Shown here: one piece after another, positions 51,971 to 62,045 of the stretch
Layout of the letters: each line of letters starts with the position of its first letter
Numbering within the stretch: the first letter of the stretch is position 1
Source of the DNA: DATAEG01 sp051001975
GTDB taxonomy: Bacteria; Actinomycetota; Actinomycetes; Mycobacteriales; Jatrophihabitantaceae
Length of the DNA: 64,000 bases
Assembly: GCA_051001975.1 (NCBI GenBank)
Contig: JBPCMU010000129.1
Location: 7,811-71,810 of the forward strand
Direction of reading: 5' to 3'
Translations under genes and position numbers: made by a program
Notes under the pieces: generated by a model
Told to the model about the DNA's origin: nothing
Databases searched by the model: none
Seen by the model: the letters and a program-made list of their open reading frames with translations, nothing else

Positions 51971-54862
51971 GTGCGATCCAATGCCTTGGCGAGGTGTGCC
52001 CGTTTCGCGGCGCTGGTTGTGACGGCTGGGATGGCTGTTGGTTGGTCCGGATCGGTCGGCGCGGCGCCGGGCAGCTCATCCGGCTCGGCGACGGTCGCGG
52101 ATGCTCAGTCAGCGCCCACGGAGCAGTTGGCGGTGCAGATCGCGCAGGCGTACGGGCATCCGGTGGTCGCTGATGAGGACACCACCGAGGTTGCCACGGT
52201 GTCGGCGCAGCCGGACGGGACGTTGCAGCTGACCGAGTTCTCCGATCCGCAGCGGGTCGGTCAGGGTGACACGTGGTCGCCGGTCGATCTGTCGCTGCAT
52301 GCGGCATCGGACGGGACGCTTGTACCGGCGGTGTCGGCGGCTCCGGTGAAGTTCTCGGCGGGTGGCGCCGGACCGCTGGCGCAGGTGCAGGGCCGGGACG
52401 GGTCGTGGTTGGCGGAGTGGTGGTCTGCGGGTGCGCTGCCGGTGCCGGTGGTGTCGGGCTCGACGGCGACCTACCCCGATGTGTTTGCTGGTGTCGATTT
52501 GCAGCTGACCGCGACCCCGTCGGGGATGGGTTCGGTGCTGGTGGTGCACAGCGCGGCGGCTGCGGCCAACCCGGCGTTGTCGTCGGTGCGGTTCGCGGTC
52601 AGCGGCGGCCGGTTGACGCCGGTGGCCGGCACGGGCGGCGACGGCGCCCAGGCGGCGACCAGCTCGAACGGTCTGGCGACCGCGTCGCCATCGTGGTGGG
52701 ACTCCGGCACTCCGGGTGCCGGTGCGGGCGGACCTGGTGGAGCCGATGTGCCTCGTCCGGTCAGCGATTCGGTGTCGTCGTCGACGATGGCGTTGAACGT
52801 GGCTGCGGCGGCGCGGACACCAGGGGTCACCTATCCGGTGTTCGTGGATCCGGACTGGACCGGCGGGGTGTTGAATCGGACGTTCGTGGACAGCGCGTAT
52901 CCCTCGACGTCGTATTGGAACGGCGGTGGCGCGTCGGACTCGTGCCAGCATGTGGGCTACATCAGCGGTAGCTACTCCGATGATGGCCGCGCCCATGTCA
53001 CCCGGTCGTACTGGACGATGAACATCGCGTCGATGGTGGGCAAGCACATCATCAAGGCCACGTTCAACACCACCGAGACGTGGGCGTTCTCCACCAGCCC
53101 GGCGGAGGTCGACCTCTACTCGGCCAGCGGGATCAGCTCGTCGACGACCTGGAACAGTCGTCCTTCGAACGCCTCGAAGGTGTCGTCGGCTGATGTGGCG
53201 CACGGGTTCACGCCGGGAGGGAACTCCTGCCCGTCCTCCGGCGGCACCGCGGTGGGGTTCACCGCGACCTCAGCGGTGACTTCTGCGGTCGCGGCAGGCC
53301 ATTCCTCGGTGACGCTGGGTCTGCAGGCTGCCAGCGAGTCCAGTGACTCCGGTTGGAAGAAGTTCCGGGCCTCGACGTCGCTGGTTGTCCAGTACAATTC
53401 GGCGCCGGGCACAGCGGGATCGTTATCGGTCGCGGCGTGTGCCTTTCAGTGCGCGTCGCCGGCGATGGTGCGATCGATCCGGCCTACGTTCACCGCAAAG
53501 GCGACCGACCCGGACGGCGGAACGCTGGCATTGGATTTCCAGGTGTTCAGCGGGTGGGCGACACCGACGACCGCGGCCAAGATCGCCGACGTCTCGGTGA
53601 ATGTCGCGAGCGGAACAGCAGGCTCCTGGACGATGAACGCCAATCTCGCGAACAATGGCCAGTACGAGTTCAGGGTGTTCGCGACGGACGGTTATCTGTC
53701 CGGACCGATCTCGGCCGTCTTCAAGTTCACCGTCGACACCACCGCGCCGGACCCGCCGACGCTCGGCGTGCCGAGCGGCGGCGTGTCCACCGATTCCAAC
53801 GCCTTCGCCGGGACGGTCGGTGTCAGCCTGGAGTCGCTGCCCGTCGGGCAGGCTGCCGCCGCTGATCACGTGTGGGGTTGGGTGTATGCAGTCGCCGCTG
53901 GGGGCTCGGCGTCCACGTATCCGGCGAACGTCTCGTGTAACACCAAGTCCGGTGCGTACGTGGTCGTGTGCGCGGGGGCGGTCGGTGCTGGCTACACGAT
54001 CACCTTCGCGCCGGTGGACAATGTGACGACGGTGACGGTGTGGGCGTTCGACGCCGCCGGCAATATCCACGGCAACCCATCGTCGCTGACGTTTTATGCG
54101 CATAGCGATCCGGCGGTGCTGGCCGGACACCAGTGGCAGACCACGCCGGGTCCGGTCGATAGTTCCGGTAATCCTGATACCGCGCCGTGCCCGGTGGACC
54201 CGGTCACCGACACCGCGACCACAGCCGCCCAACCGGTGGCGCTGAGCGGCGCAGTGTGCTGGGGCAGCGACGTGCTTCCCCCAGGACCGCCGGCGGTGGG
54301 GACGCTGAGCTTCGCCGGGTCGACAGCGTCCGCCACGACGTCGGCGCCGGTGTTGGACACCACCCACAGCTTTACTGTCGCCGCGTGGGTCAACCCTGCC
54401 GATGGCGGCGCCGGGATCACCCGTCCGATCCTGAGCCAGGACGGGTCGGTGATCAGCGGATTCTTCCTGCAAAACGGCAACGGGCATTGGTATTTCTGTC
54501 TTCCCGACGCCGAGGTCGCCCCTTACGTGGGCGATTGCGCGTCTACCGGCACGGTGACCATCAACACGTGGATGTTCCTCGCGGCTGAGTGGGACGCGAC
54601 CAATCATCAGCTGCGGCTGTATGTGAGTACCGACGGCTCGGCGGCCACCCCGGTGGTCGTGTCGCACGAGAGCGTGCCTGCCTCGACCGGGCCGATAGCG
54701 GTAGGGCGGGACAAGATCGGCGCCGCCTACCGTTATTTCAACAGGCAGATCTACAACCCGACTGCCATCCAAGGGCTGCTGAGTTCGCTGCAGATCGGCG
54801 CCCTCGGGCAGTCCACGGCTCATCTGACGCCAGCGCAACTCCCGATGGGCGACCCGAGCTAA
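51971..54862 (+). CDS. Secreted DNRLRE / LamG-domain protein, companion of the RHS protein
   Basis: About 963 residues from GTG 51971, which has GGGAG ten bases upstream; ATG 51950 and GTG 51923 are longer options. Signal peptide (ALVVTAGMAVGWSGSVGA). After an N-terminal beta-rich region comes a DNRLRE-like module (RTFVDSAYPSTSYWNGGG, HVTRSYWTMNIASMVG, KATFNTTETWAFSTSP) and Ig-like segments. A C-terminal LamG/concanavalin-like domain follows (GTLSFAGSTASATTSA, SFTVAAWVNPADGG, WMFLAAEWDATNHQLRLYVS). It ends 29 bases before the RHS gene and is probably cotranscribed. In many actinobacteria this type of wall-associated protein precedes an RHS toxin gene; binding to the cell surface or glycan is inferred. 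Confidence 0.82.
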   Translation: MRSNALARCARFAALVVTAGMAVGWSGSVGAAPGSSSGSATVADAQSAPTEQLAVQIAQAYGHPVVADEDTTEVATVSAQPDGTLQLTEFSDPQRVGQGDTWSPVDLSLHAASDGTLVPAVSAAPVKFSAGGAGPLAQVQGRDGSWLAEWWSAGALPVPVVSGSTATYPDVFAGVDLQLTATPSGMGSVLVVHSAAAAANPALSSVRFAVSGGRLTPVAGTGGDGAQAATSSNGLATASPSWWDSGTPGAGAGGPGGADVPRPVSDSVSSSTMALNVAAAARTPGVTYPVFVDPDWTGGVLNRTFVDSAYPSTSYWNGGGASDSCQHVGYISGSYSDDGRAHVTRSYWTMNIASMVGKHIIKATFNTTETWAFSTSPAEVDLYSASGISSSTTWNSRPSNASKVSSADVAHGFTPGGNSCPSSGGTAVGFTATSAVTSAVAAGHSSVTLGLQAASESSDSGWKKFRASTSLVVQYNSAPGTAGSLSVAACAFQCASPAMVRSIRPTFTAKATDPDGGTLALDFQVFSGWATPTTAAKIADVSVNVASGTAGSWTMNANLANNGQYEFRVFATDGYLSGPISAVFKFTVDTTAPDPPTLGVPSGGVSTDSNAFAGTVGVSLESLPVGQAAAADHVWGWVYAVAAGGSASTYPANVSCNTKSGAYVVVCAGAVGAGYTITFAPVDNVTTVTVWAFDAAGNIHGNPSSLTFYAHSDPAVLAGHQWQTTPGPVDSSGNPDTAPCPVDPVTDTATTAAQPVALSGAVCWGSDVLPPGPPAVGTLSFAGSTASATTSAPVLDTTHSFTVAAWVNPADGGAGITRPILSQDGSVISGFFLQNGNGHWYFCLPDAEVAPYVGDCASTGTVTINTWMFLAAEWDATNHQLRLYVSTDGSAATPVVVSHESVPASTGPIAVGRDKIGAAYRYFNRQIYNPTAIQGLLSSLQIGALGQSTAHLTPAQLPMGDPS

Positions 54863-54891
54863 GATCCCCGCCAGGTTCCGAGAGGACCGTC

Positions 54892-57800
54892 ATGATCCGT
54901 ACCCAGTCGCGGTCTCGCCGTCTGGTGTGCTTGCGTCGCCTGCTCGTCATGGTCACCAGCATGGCGCTGGTTTCCGGGGCCGCATCCGGCGTTGCCTACG
55001 CCGCGCCCGCCCCGTCGTTCCACAAACCTCACCCTGGCCTCGGTAAGGCCGTGCCGGCCCGTACCGCGGCTGGCGCGGCGACACCGACGACACCGGCGTC
55101 CTCACGATCAGCGCCGACCGCTGCTGCGAACCGTCCCGCGGCGGGCAGCTACACGCTGAACCTTCCTGCGCTCGCGGCCGGTTCGTCGCGCACCAAGCTG
55201 ACCCCGGCTGCGAGACCGCGGACCGGCCCGTGGGTCGCGGTCGGGTCGTCGGGAGTCGCGGTCGCGAACGCCACGCGCTCCAACGCGAGCAAGAAGGCGT
55301 TGGCACGTTTGGGGGTGCGCGTCCTGGATGTGGCCACTGCGCGCCGCTATTCCGCATCCGGCCTGGCCGTGGAGATCGACCCGGCCGCGGTCGCCGCGCC
55401 GGGAATGGTCGGGGTGCGGATCCCGACCAGCGCTCTGGACGGTGTGTTCGGCGCCGACTATGCCGCCCGCTTGCGGTGGGCTGCACAGCCTGCCAGCGCG
55501 TCCACGCGACCCGCCGGCGTGATCACGGCCGTTGCTGCATACAGCGACCCGGTAACTCACTCGGTCCTGCTCACCCCGACCGTGACTACCCGGTCGGTCG
55601 TCCTGTCGCCGATGGGCAGCCCGGTCGCGGCCAACGGCACCGGTTCCTTCGCCGCGACGTCGTTGTCGGCGTCGGCGTCGTGGCAGGTGTCGGCGCAGAC
55701 CGGTGACTTCTCCTGGTCGTATCCGATGCGGGTCCCGCCCTCACCCGGTGGGGTCGAGCCGAGCGTGGCGCTGAGCTACGACTCGCAGTCGGTCGACGGC
55801 AAGACCGGCTCCACGAACAATCAGCCCTCGGATGTCGGGGAGGGCTGGCAGGTGTCGGCCGGTGGGTTCATCGAACGTTCCTACGCGTCATGCTCCGATG
55901 ATGGGGTGAGCACGTCGGGTGATCTGTGCTGGAAGACCGACAACGCGACGCTGTCGATGGCCGGGCACTCCGGGGTCCTGGTCCACGACTCGGGCAATGT
56001 GTGGCGGCTGCGCGACGATGACGGCACCCGCATCGAGCGCCTGACTGGCGCCAGCAACGGTGACGCGAACAGTCTGAACCCGGGTGAGTACTGGCGGCTG
56101 ACGACCACCGATGGCACCCAGTACACCTTCGGGCAGAGCACCGGATCGACGCAGACCGTGCCGGTGTTCGGCAACACCACCGGTGAGCCGTGCCACGGCG
56201 CGTCGTTCGCGACGTCGGCGTGTGTGCTGGCGTACCGGTGGAACCTGGAATCGATCGTCGACCCGAACGGCAACGCGGAGAAGTTCCTCTACTCGATGAT
56301 CGCCAACAGCTACCGGCAGAACAACACCACGGTGGTCAGGTACGTCCGTGCTGCTGTACTGACTGAGATCGACTACGGCTACCGGTCCGGGGATGCCGGG
56401 CTGGCGCCGGAGCGGGTGGTGTTCGACAACATCGCCCGCTGCAAGACGACCACCGGCTGCACGGTGTCCAACCCGGCCAACTGGCCGGACACGCCACTGG
56501 ACCAGTACTGCGCCGGGGCGCCGTGCACCGGGCTGGTGTCGCCGACGTTTTGGAGTTCGTATCAGACCACCCGGATCCACACCCAGACGCTGTCCGGGGC
56601 CACCTACCACGACGTGGACGGGTGGGCTTTGACGCATTCGTTCCCGGCTCCTGGGGACGGCACCTCGCCGGCGCTGTGGCTGTCTTCGATCACCCACACC
56701 GGCTACTCCGGGTCCACCTCGATCACGCTGCCCGCGGTGACGTTCTACGGGCAGACGATGCAGAACCGGGTCTGGGTCGTCGACGGGCTCGCCCCGCTGG
56801 ACAAGTACCGCGTCTACAAGATCGACTCCGAGGCCGGCAGTGAGATCACCGCGACCTATTCCGCGCAGCAATGCACCGCCGCCGGTGTGCCGAGCTATCA
56901 CGCCGAGTCGAACGCGCTGCGTTGCTTCCCGCAATGGTGGACACCAGCCAACCAGCCACCCCAGCTGGACTGGTTTCACAAGTATGTGGTCACCGAGGTC
57001 ACCCAGAACCCGCGGACCGGCGGGACCGGTGACACGCTGGCCGACGAGACGTTCTACGACTACTCCGCCGGCAGCCCCGGCTGGCGCTATGACGATTCAC
57101 CGATCACCCCGGCCAGTGAACGCACTTGGGCGATGTTCGCCGGCTACTCGAAGGTCACCGTCCGTCACGGCGACCCGGCCACCCCCAGCCGACAGCAAAC
57201 CAGCAGCTACACCTACTTCCAAGGCATGGACGGCGACCGGGCCGCACCGGCCGGCGGCACCAAAACCGCGTCGGTGACCGCATCCGACGGGTCGTCGGTG
57301 CCCGACGCGCTCTGGCTGGCCGGGCAGGTCCGCGAATCCACCACCAGCAACGGCTCCGGCGGCCCGCGGGTCGCGAACACCATCAGCAGCTACTGGGCCT
57401 CGCCGGTCACCGCCGACGACGGCACCTACACCGCCCGCCTCGTCGCGCCGTCCGATTCGGTGACCCGCACCGCGCTGTCCGCGGGCGGCGACCGGGTCAG
57501 CGAGACCAAGACCAGCTATGACTCCTACGGCCGCCCCATCGCTGTCGACGATCTCGGTGACACCGCCACCGCCGGCGACGACCTGTGCACCCGGACCAGC
57601 TACGCCAGCAACACCACCGGCTGGTTGCTGGACTTCCCCGCCGAGGTGAGCACCGTCGGAAAGACCTGCACCAGCACACCGTCGCTCCCTGGCGACGCGG
57701 TGTCCGACACCCGCAGCTACTACGACTCCTCAACCACGTTGGGTGCCGCGCCGAGCAAAGGCAACCCGACCCGCACCGATACCGTCGACTCCTACACCGG

Positions 57801-60800
57801 GGCGACCCCGCACTGGCAAACCACGACCACCATCACTTACGACGCATTGGGCCGAGCGACCGCGGTCACCGACCCGCGCACCGGCACCAACCGCACCACC
57901 ACAACCGCCTACACCCCGACGACCGGGCCGGTCACCCAAACTGTCGTGACCAACCCGCTGGGCTGGGCCACCACCACCAGCTACAACCCGGCCTGGGGCG
58001 TCCCGAGCGCTGTGGTCGATCAGAACGCCCACCGCACCGACGCCAGCTACGACCCGCTGGGCCGGTTGACGCAGGTGTGGCTGCCCGACCGGCTGAAGTC
58101 GGCCAACCCGAGTTCCCCATCGACCGCCTACGCCTACACCGTGTCCAAGACCGCACCGAACGCGATCAAGACCACCGCACTGATTGCCGGCGGCGGCACC
58201 GTGTCCAGCTACGCCCTCTACGACGGGCTGCTGCGGCCACGGCAGACCCAAGCGCCGTCGGAGGGCGGCGGGATCATGCTCACCGACACCTTCTACGACA
58301 CCGAAGGCCAGGTGTCGGCGACCAACAACACCTACTACGCCACCGGCAGCCCGTCCACGGCGTTGATCGTCCCGACGCTGGCGGTGCCGTCCTGGACCCA
58401 GAACACCTATGACGGCGCGGGTCGGCACACCGCGCAGATCGCGATGACCGGCGGCAGTACCGAGCTGTGGCGGACCAGCAGCGTGTACGGCGGCGACCAC
58501 GTTGACGTGACACCGCCGGCCGGGGGGACCGCGACCAGCACCTGGACCGACGCCCGCGGGCACACCACCCGACTGATGCAGTACCACGCCGCAACCCCGA
58601 CCGGCGCCGCGGACACCACCAGCTACGGCTACGACCATCGCGGCGAGCTGACCGCGATGACCGGACCCACCGGGCAACACTGGACCTGGGCCTTCGACGC
58701 CCTCGGCCGCCAGACCACGGCCGCGGATCCGGAATCCGGGACCACCACCACCAGCTACGACCCGGCCGGGCGGGTCAGTTCCACCACCGACAACGCCGGC
58801 GCGACGCTGGCCTACAGCTACGACACCCTGGACCGCAAAACCGGCCAGTATGTCGACTCGACGGCCGGCACCAAGCTGGCGTCCTGGACCTACGACAGCC
58901 TGTCCAAAGGGCAACTGACCTCATCAACCCGGTATGTGGGGTCGGATGCCTACACCGAGGCCGTCGGCGGCTACGACGCCGCGGACCGGCCCACCGCACA
59001 GTCGGTGACCATCCCGCCCAGCGCCGGCGCGCTGGCCGGCACCTACACCAGTCAGCTGTACTACTGGGCCGGCGGCGCCCCCTCCGCCATCGCGCACCCC
59101 GCCGAAGGCGGCCTGCCGGCCGAGATCATCCGCTACGGCTACGACAGCCTGGGCACCCCCACCGGGATGGGAAGCGACCTGGGCTCCTACCTCGGCGGCG
59201 TCACCTACACCCACCTCGGCCAGATAGCCCAAACCAACCGCTACAGCGGCATCGCGAACCTGTTCGACACCCGCAGCTACGACGCCGGCACCGGCCGGCT
59301 CACCGAAGACCTCCAGCAACGCGAATCCTCCACCAACGCCGTCATCGCCGACGACACCTACGCCTACGACCACGCCGGGAACATCACCTCCGACACCAAC
59401 AACGCCCCAGCCGCCGGCACCGACACCCAATGCTTCAACTACGACTACCTACAGAGACTCACCCAATCCTGGACACCAGCAACCGCCGGCTGCACCGCCG
59501 CACCCTCCTCGGGCACCCTGGGCGGCCCAGCGCCGTACTGGACCAGCTACAGCATGGACCCGGCAGGCAACCGCACCGGCCTCACCCAACACGCCACCAC
59601 CAGCGCCGGCACCGACACCACCGACACTTACACCTACCCCGCCGGCGGCTTCCTCACCGACGGCACCGGCGGACCCGACGCCCTCAAACAAGTCACCCAC
59701 ACCGGCGCCACCACCAGCACCGACACCTACAGCTACGACGCCAACGGACGCACCACCACCCGCCCCGGCCAGCAACTCGCCTACAACCCCGACGGCCGGC
59801 TCGCCTCCATCACCCTGCCTGGCGGCGCCCAGCAGACCCGCATCTACAACGCCGACGGCACCCTGCTCCTGCAGACCGACCCCACCACCGGCGCCACCCT
59901 CTACCTCGACGACACCGAAATCCACGCCGCGCCCGGCGCCGCCACCCCAGCCGACTGCACCGCCACCCGCACCTACCCCGACGCCGGGATGACCGTCGCC
60001 GAACGCGACACCACCACCGGCACCACCGGCAGCACCCTGGTGTTCCTGGACACCAACCCGCAACGCACCGCCACCGCCACCATCAACACCACCGACACCG
60101 TCACCCGCCGCTACTACGACCCCTACGGCAACCCCCGCGGCGCCACCCCGACAACCTGGCCATCCGACCACGGCTTCCTCAACAAACCCACCGACACCCC
60201 CACCAACCTCACCCACCTCGGCGCCCGCGACTACGACCCCACCACCGGCAGATTCACCACCCTCGACCCCATCGCCATCACCGGCGACCCGCAACAACTC
60301 AACGGCTACAGCTACGCAAACGACAACCCTGTCGGCAGCTCCGACCCCGGCGGGCAATGCCCCAAGGATGTATGCGGCGCCGGAATTAACGAACCTACTG
60401 GTACAACGAACCCCAACGCCTGCCTTTACTCGTACTGCTACTCGTCGGCAGCATCAGGAACCGCCGCCTGCATGGGCCATCGGTGTGAAACAAGTACTAG
60501 GGACTCTCGGCACACGTCTGTCGCGCGGGCAAGTGCACACGTGTCTGTTGACACTGGCTCCGCCCGCGGGGAGGCCCTTCTGGGCGCGTTCTACCAATAC
60601 TCTCAATCGCACGGATATCAGACAGGCCAACAACGTGGCCCAGCCTGGGCCCAGGCGATCCGCGAAAGCTATGTCTGGGCCTCATTCTGTGCCACGAAGG
60701 GGCGAAGTCTGTGCGGCCTATATCTGTTGACGACACTCGACGCATTGTACCAATCGACGAGAGTTGTGACGTCCGGAGCAGGTCTCGGCCAACTGGAGAT

Positions 60801-61203
60801 TGGCACCGTCACGCAGGGCCAGGCTACGGGCGAGCTTGGCGTGGCCCGAACACTAGATTGCACTCCTATCGTCGAAACTCTTCGGCATTACACGACAGGC
60901 GACGGGGCAAAAGGAATTGCTGCGTCAGAGAATATGATAAAGACTGGAGAAACGTCCGGAAAGATATGGCTCACGCCAGACGTATATCGGACGGGCACAG
61001 AGGCGCGTTCCAACTTAGCGTTGGAAACAACCCCCGAGGGCTACTACGAGATTCCTGTTTCGCGCATTGGCAATCTCAATGGTCCAGGACCCGTACAGAG
61101 CAACGGCGAGCAGCCAGGAGGAGGCATCGAGTACACCACCACGGAACCGATATCAGTCGAGTGGATTCCCTTTGTACCGTTCGGTGGAGAAGGCAGAGAA
61201 TGA
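54892..61203 (+). CDS. Secreted RHS-repeat polymorphic toxin with putative ADP-ribosyltransferase C-terminus
   Basis: 2103 residues from ATG 54892 with AGAGGA five bases upstream. Signal peptide to about residue 38. A spacer and beta-rich part includes PMRVPPSPGGVEPSVALSYD (SpvB-like start). From about 860 to 1730 come YD/RHS repeats (YDSYGRPIAVDD, YDPLGRLTQVW, YDALGRATAV). The RHS core lies at about 1735-1821: YYDPYGNPRGATP, LGARDYDPTTGRFTTLDP and NGYSYANDNPV. Beyond it the base composition drops and a variable 280-residue end begins, with Cys pairs and a last domain LRHYTTGDGAKGIAASENMI, SGKIWLTPDVY, GIEYTTTEP. This resembles HYD1-type ADP-ribosyltransferase toxins (His2002 region, Glu near 2080); that is a motif-based inference. 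Confidence 0.85.
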   Translation: MIRTQSRSRRLVCLRRLLVMVTSMALVSGAASGVAYAAPAPSFHKPHPGLGKAVPARTAAGAATPTTPASSRSAPTAAANRPAAGSYTLNLPALAAGSSRTKLTPAARPRTGPWVAVGSSGVAVANATRSNASKKALARLGVRVLDVATARRYSASGLAVEIDPAAVAAPGMVGVRIPTSALDGVFGADYAARLRWAAQPASASTRPAGVITAVAAYSDPVTHSVLLTPTVTTRSVVLSPMGSPVAANGTGSFAATSLSASASWQVSAQTGDFSWSYPMRVPPSPGGVEPSVALSYDSQSVDGKTGSTNNQPSDVGEGWQVSAGGFIERSYASCSDDGVSTSGDLCWKTDNATLSMAGHSGVLVHDSGNVWRLRDDDGTRIERLTGASNGDANSLNPGEYWRLTTTDGTQYTFGQSTGSTQTVPVFGNTTGEPCHGASFATSACVLAYRWNLESIVDPNGNAEKFLYSMIANSYRQNNTTVVRYVRAAVLTEIDYGYRSGDAGLAPERVVFDNIARCKTTTGCTVSNPANWPDTPLDQYCAGAPCTGLVSPTFWSSYQTTRIHTQTLSGATYHDVDGWALTHSFPAPGDGTSPALWLSSITHTGYSGSTSITLPAVTFYGQTMQNRVWVVDGLAPLDKYRVYKIDSEAGSEITATYSAQQCTAAGVPSYHAESNALRCFPQWWTPANQPPQLDWFHKYVVTEVTQNPRTGGTGDTLADETFYDYSAGSPGWRYDDSPITPASERTWAMFAGYSKVTVRHGDPATPSRQQTSSYTYFQGMDGDRAAPAGGTKTASVTASDGSSVPDALWLAGQVRESTTSNGSGGPRVANTISSYWASPVTADDGTYTARLVAPSDSVTRTALSAGGDRVSETKTSYDSYGRPIAVDDLGDTATAGDDLCTRTSYASNTTGWLLDFPAEVSTVGKTCTSTPSLPGDAVSDTRSYYDSSTTLGAAPSKGNPTRTDTVDSYTGATPHWQTTTTITYDALGRATAVTDPRTGTNRTTTTAYTPTTGPVTQTVVTNPLGWATTTSYNPAWGVPSAVVDQNAHRTDASYDPLGRLTQVWLPDRLKSANPSSPSTAYAYTVSKTAPNAIKTTALIAGGGTVSSYALYDGLLRPRQTQAPSEGGGIMLTDTFYDTEGQVSATNNTYYATGSPSTALIVPTLAVPSWTQNTYDGAGRHTAQIAMTGGSTELWRTSSVYGGDHVDVTPPAGGTATSTWTDARGHTTRLMQYHAATPTGAADTTSYGYDHRGELTAMTGPTGQHWTWAFDALGRQTTAADPESGTTTTSYDPAGRVSSTTDNAGATLAYSYDTLDRKTGQYVDSTAGTKLASWTYDSLSKGQLTSSTRYVGSDAYTEAVGGYDAADRPTAQSVTIPPSAGALAGTYTSQLYYWAGGAPSAIAHPAEGGLPAEIIRYGYDSLGTPTGMGSDLGSYLGGVTYTHLGQIAQTNRYSGIANLFDTRSYDAGTGRLTEDLQQRESSTNAVIADDTYAYDHAGNITSDTNNAPAAGTDTQCFNYDYLQRLTQSWTPATAGCTAAPSSGTLGGPAPYWTSYSMDPAGNRTGLTQHATTSAGTDTTDTYTYPAGGFLTDGTGGPDALKQVTHTGATTSTDTYSYDANGRTTTRPGQQLAYNPDGRLASITLPGGAQQTRIYNADGTLLLQTDPTTGATLYLDDTEIHAAPGAATPADCTATRTYPDAGMTVAERDTTTGTTGSTLVFLDTNPQRTATATINTTDTVTRRYYDPYGNPRGATPTTWPSDHGFLNKPTDTPTNLTHLGARDYDPTTGRFTTLDPIAITGDPQQLNGYSYANDNPVGSSDPGGQCPKDVCGAGINEPTGTTNPNACLYSYCYSSAASGTAACMGHRCETSTRDSRHTSVARASAHVSVDTGSARGEALLGAFYQYSQSHGYQTGQQRGPAWAQAIRESYVWASFCATKGRSLCGLYLLTTLDALYQSTRVVTSGAGLGQLEIGTVTQGQATGELGVARTLDCTPIVETLRHYTTGDGAKGIAASENMIKTGETSGKIWLTPDVYRTGTEARSNLALETTPEGYYEIPVSRIGNLNGPGPVQSNGEQPGGGIEYTTTEPISVEWIPFVPFGGEGRE

Positions 61204-61703
61204 ACGCAAAAGAGGCCGCATATCTAGTTTGCTGGGACTATGGCACTGGCGGAATTTGGCGACGTATCGAAGCCCCCAGCCTTCTAGCATTGGCGGAAGC
61301 CTATCCTGAGCTGGATATTGTTACGATGAACCATCTCCCACCGTGGATGACTGAAGCGCGGTATGTCGTTGAGATGGAATCTAACAAGCTGGAGAAGATG
61401 TCCGAACCGCCAGAACCAGACGGCCTTTTGTCGATAATTCGAAACGTAAGGGAGAAGGGAAACAAGCTCGGCCGAGATGAATGGCCGGTGAGTCTTGTGG
61501 GCGTAGGGGACCCTCGGACGGGATCGGGTAAATGGGCCTACATGCGTGCTCCAAGTGAGTGGGAACTTCGGCGACGGCATCCTGATCTCGAGGTTGCCCA
61601 CGGACGCCCGCCTTGGGTAAAGGAGGCGAGAGATATTGGCACACTTCGCAAAGGTGTCGTTGATTTCGAAGATCTAGGCGCGATAGCCAGCTACTTTGAG
61701 TAG
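61200..61703 (+). CDS. Putative immunity protein for the RHS toxin, internally duplicated
   Basis: 167 residues from ATG 61200, ATGA overlap with the RHS stop; cytoplasmic and lower in GC, like the toxin end. I do not recognise the family. It contains two copies of one motif: residues 18-54 (GIWRRIEAPSLLALAEAYPE and onward to HLPPWMTEAR) and residues 110-144 (GKWAYMRAPSEWELRRRHPD and onward to RPPWVKEAR). The position directly after a polymorphic toxin end is where the cognate immunity gene is expected, and the two were probably acquired together. Confidence 0.78.
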   Translation: MNAKEAAYLVCWDYGTGGIWRRIEAPSLLALAEAYPELDIVTMNHLPPWMTEARYVVEMESNKLEKMSEPPEPDGLLSIIRNVREKGNKLGRDEWPVSLVGVGDPRTGSGKWAYMRAPSEWELRRRHPDLEVAHGRPPWVKEARDIGTLRKGVVDFEDLGAIASYFE

Positions 61704-62045
61704 TAACCCTGCGTTTCGCGCTGTCGCCGGCACGCGAATCCTGCCCCGGTGCGAAGATCAGCCTTCGGGGCACCACAGGATGCAGCAATCCCCTCAGCTG
61801 TGCCGGCACGGCACTCAAAGCAGTAGGCAGAGGAGCAGTGCATCTCGGAGAAATACTGGGCCGGCCCCACCCAGCCATGTTCGCAGTGGGCATGGCAACA
61901 CGCAGGCGAAATCGCTGCGGGAGCTGCCGTCTGCTCTGCTATCCCGGGGGCTGACGTCGTCTGCCTCCCCGTCGCGGTTACTGCGAGCGCTGTTGCTCTC
62001 GCGAAAGACGGCGGATCATGTCTCCTACATGGACAGGGATGCGAC
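61704..62045. other. Gene-poor stretch downstream of the immunity gene
   Basis: No convincing gene. The longest minus-strand frame (61691-62062) is Cys-rich (PACCHAHCEHGW, MHCSSAYCFECRAG) but has no ribosome site and overlaps the immunity gene end. It might be a decayed or alternative toxin tip. Mixed GC content supports foreign DNA. Confidence 0.4.

Noticed and set aside
52109..53203. A 364-codon minus-strand frame opposite the DNRLRE/LamG gene
   Set aside because: Arg-rich shadow without start signal or domain; the plus strand has a signal peptide and domains.
59449..60357. A Gly/Val-rich 302-codon minus-strand frame in the RHS core, resembling PE-PGRS-like sequence
   Set aside because: It arises from the repetitive Thr/Pro/Asp codon use of the RHS repeats on the other strand.
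59430..60389. A His/Arg-rich plus-strand frame inside the RHS core
   Set aside because: Alternate frame of the same repetitive coding sequence; no ribosome site or family features.
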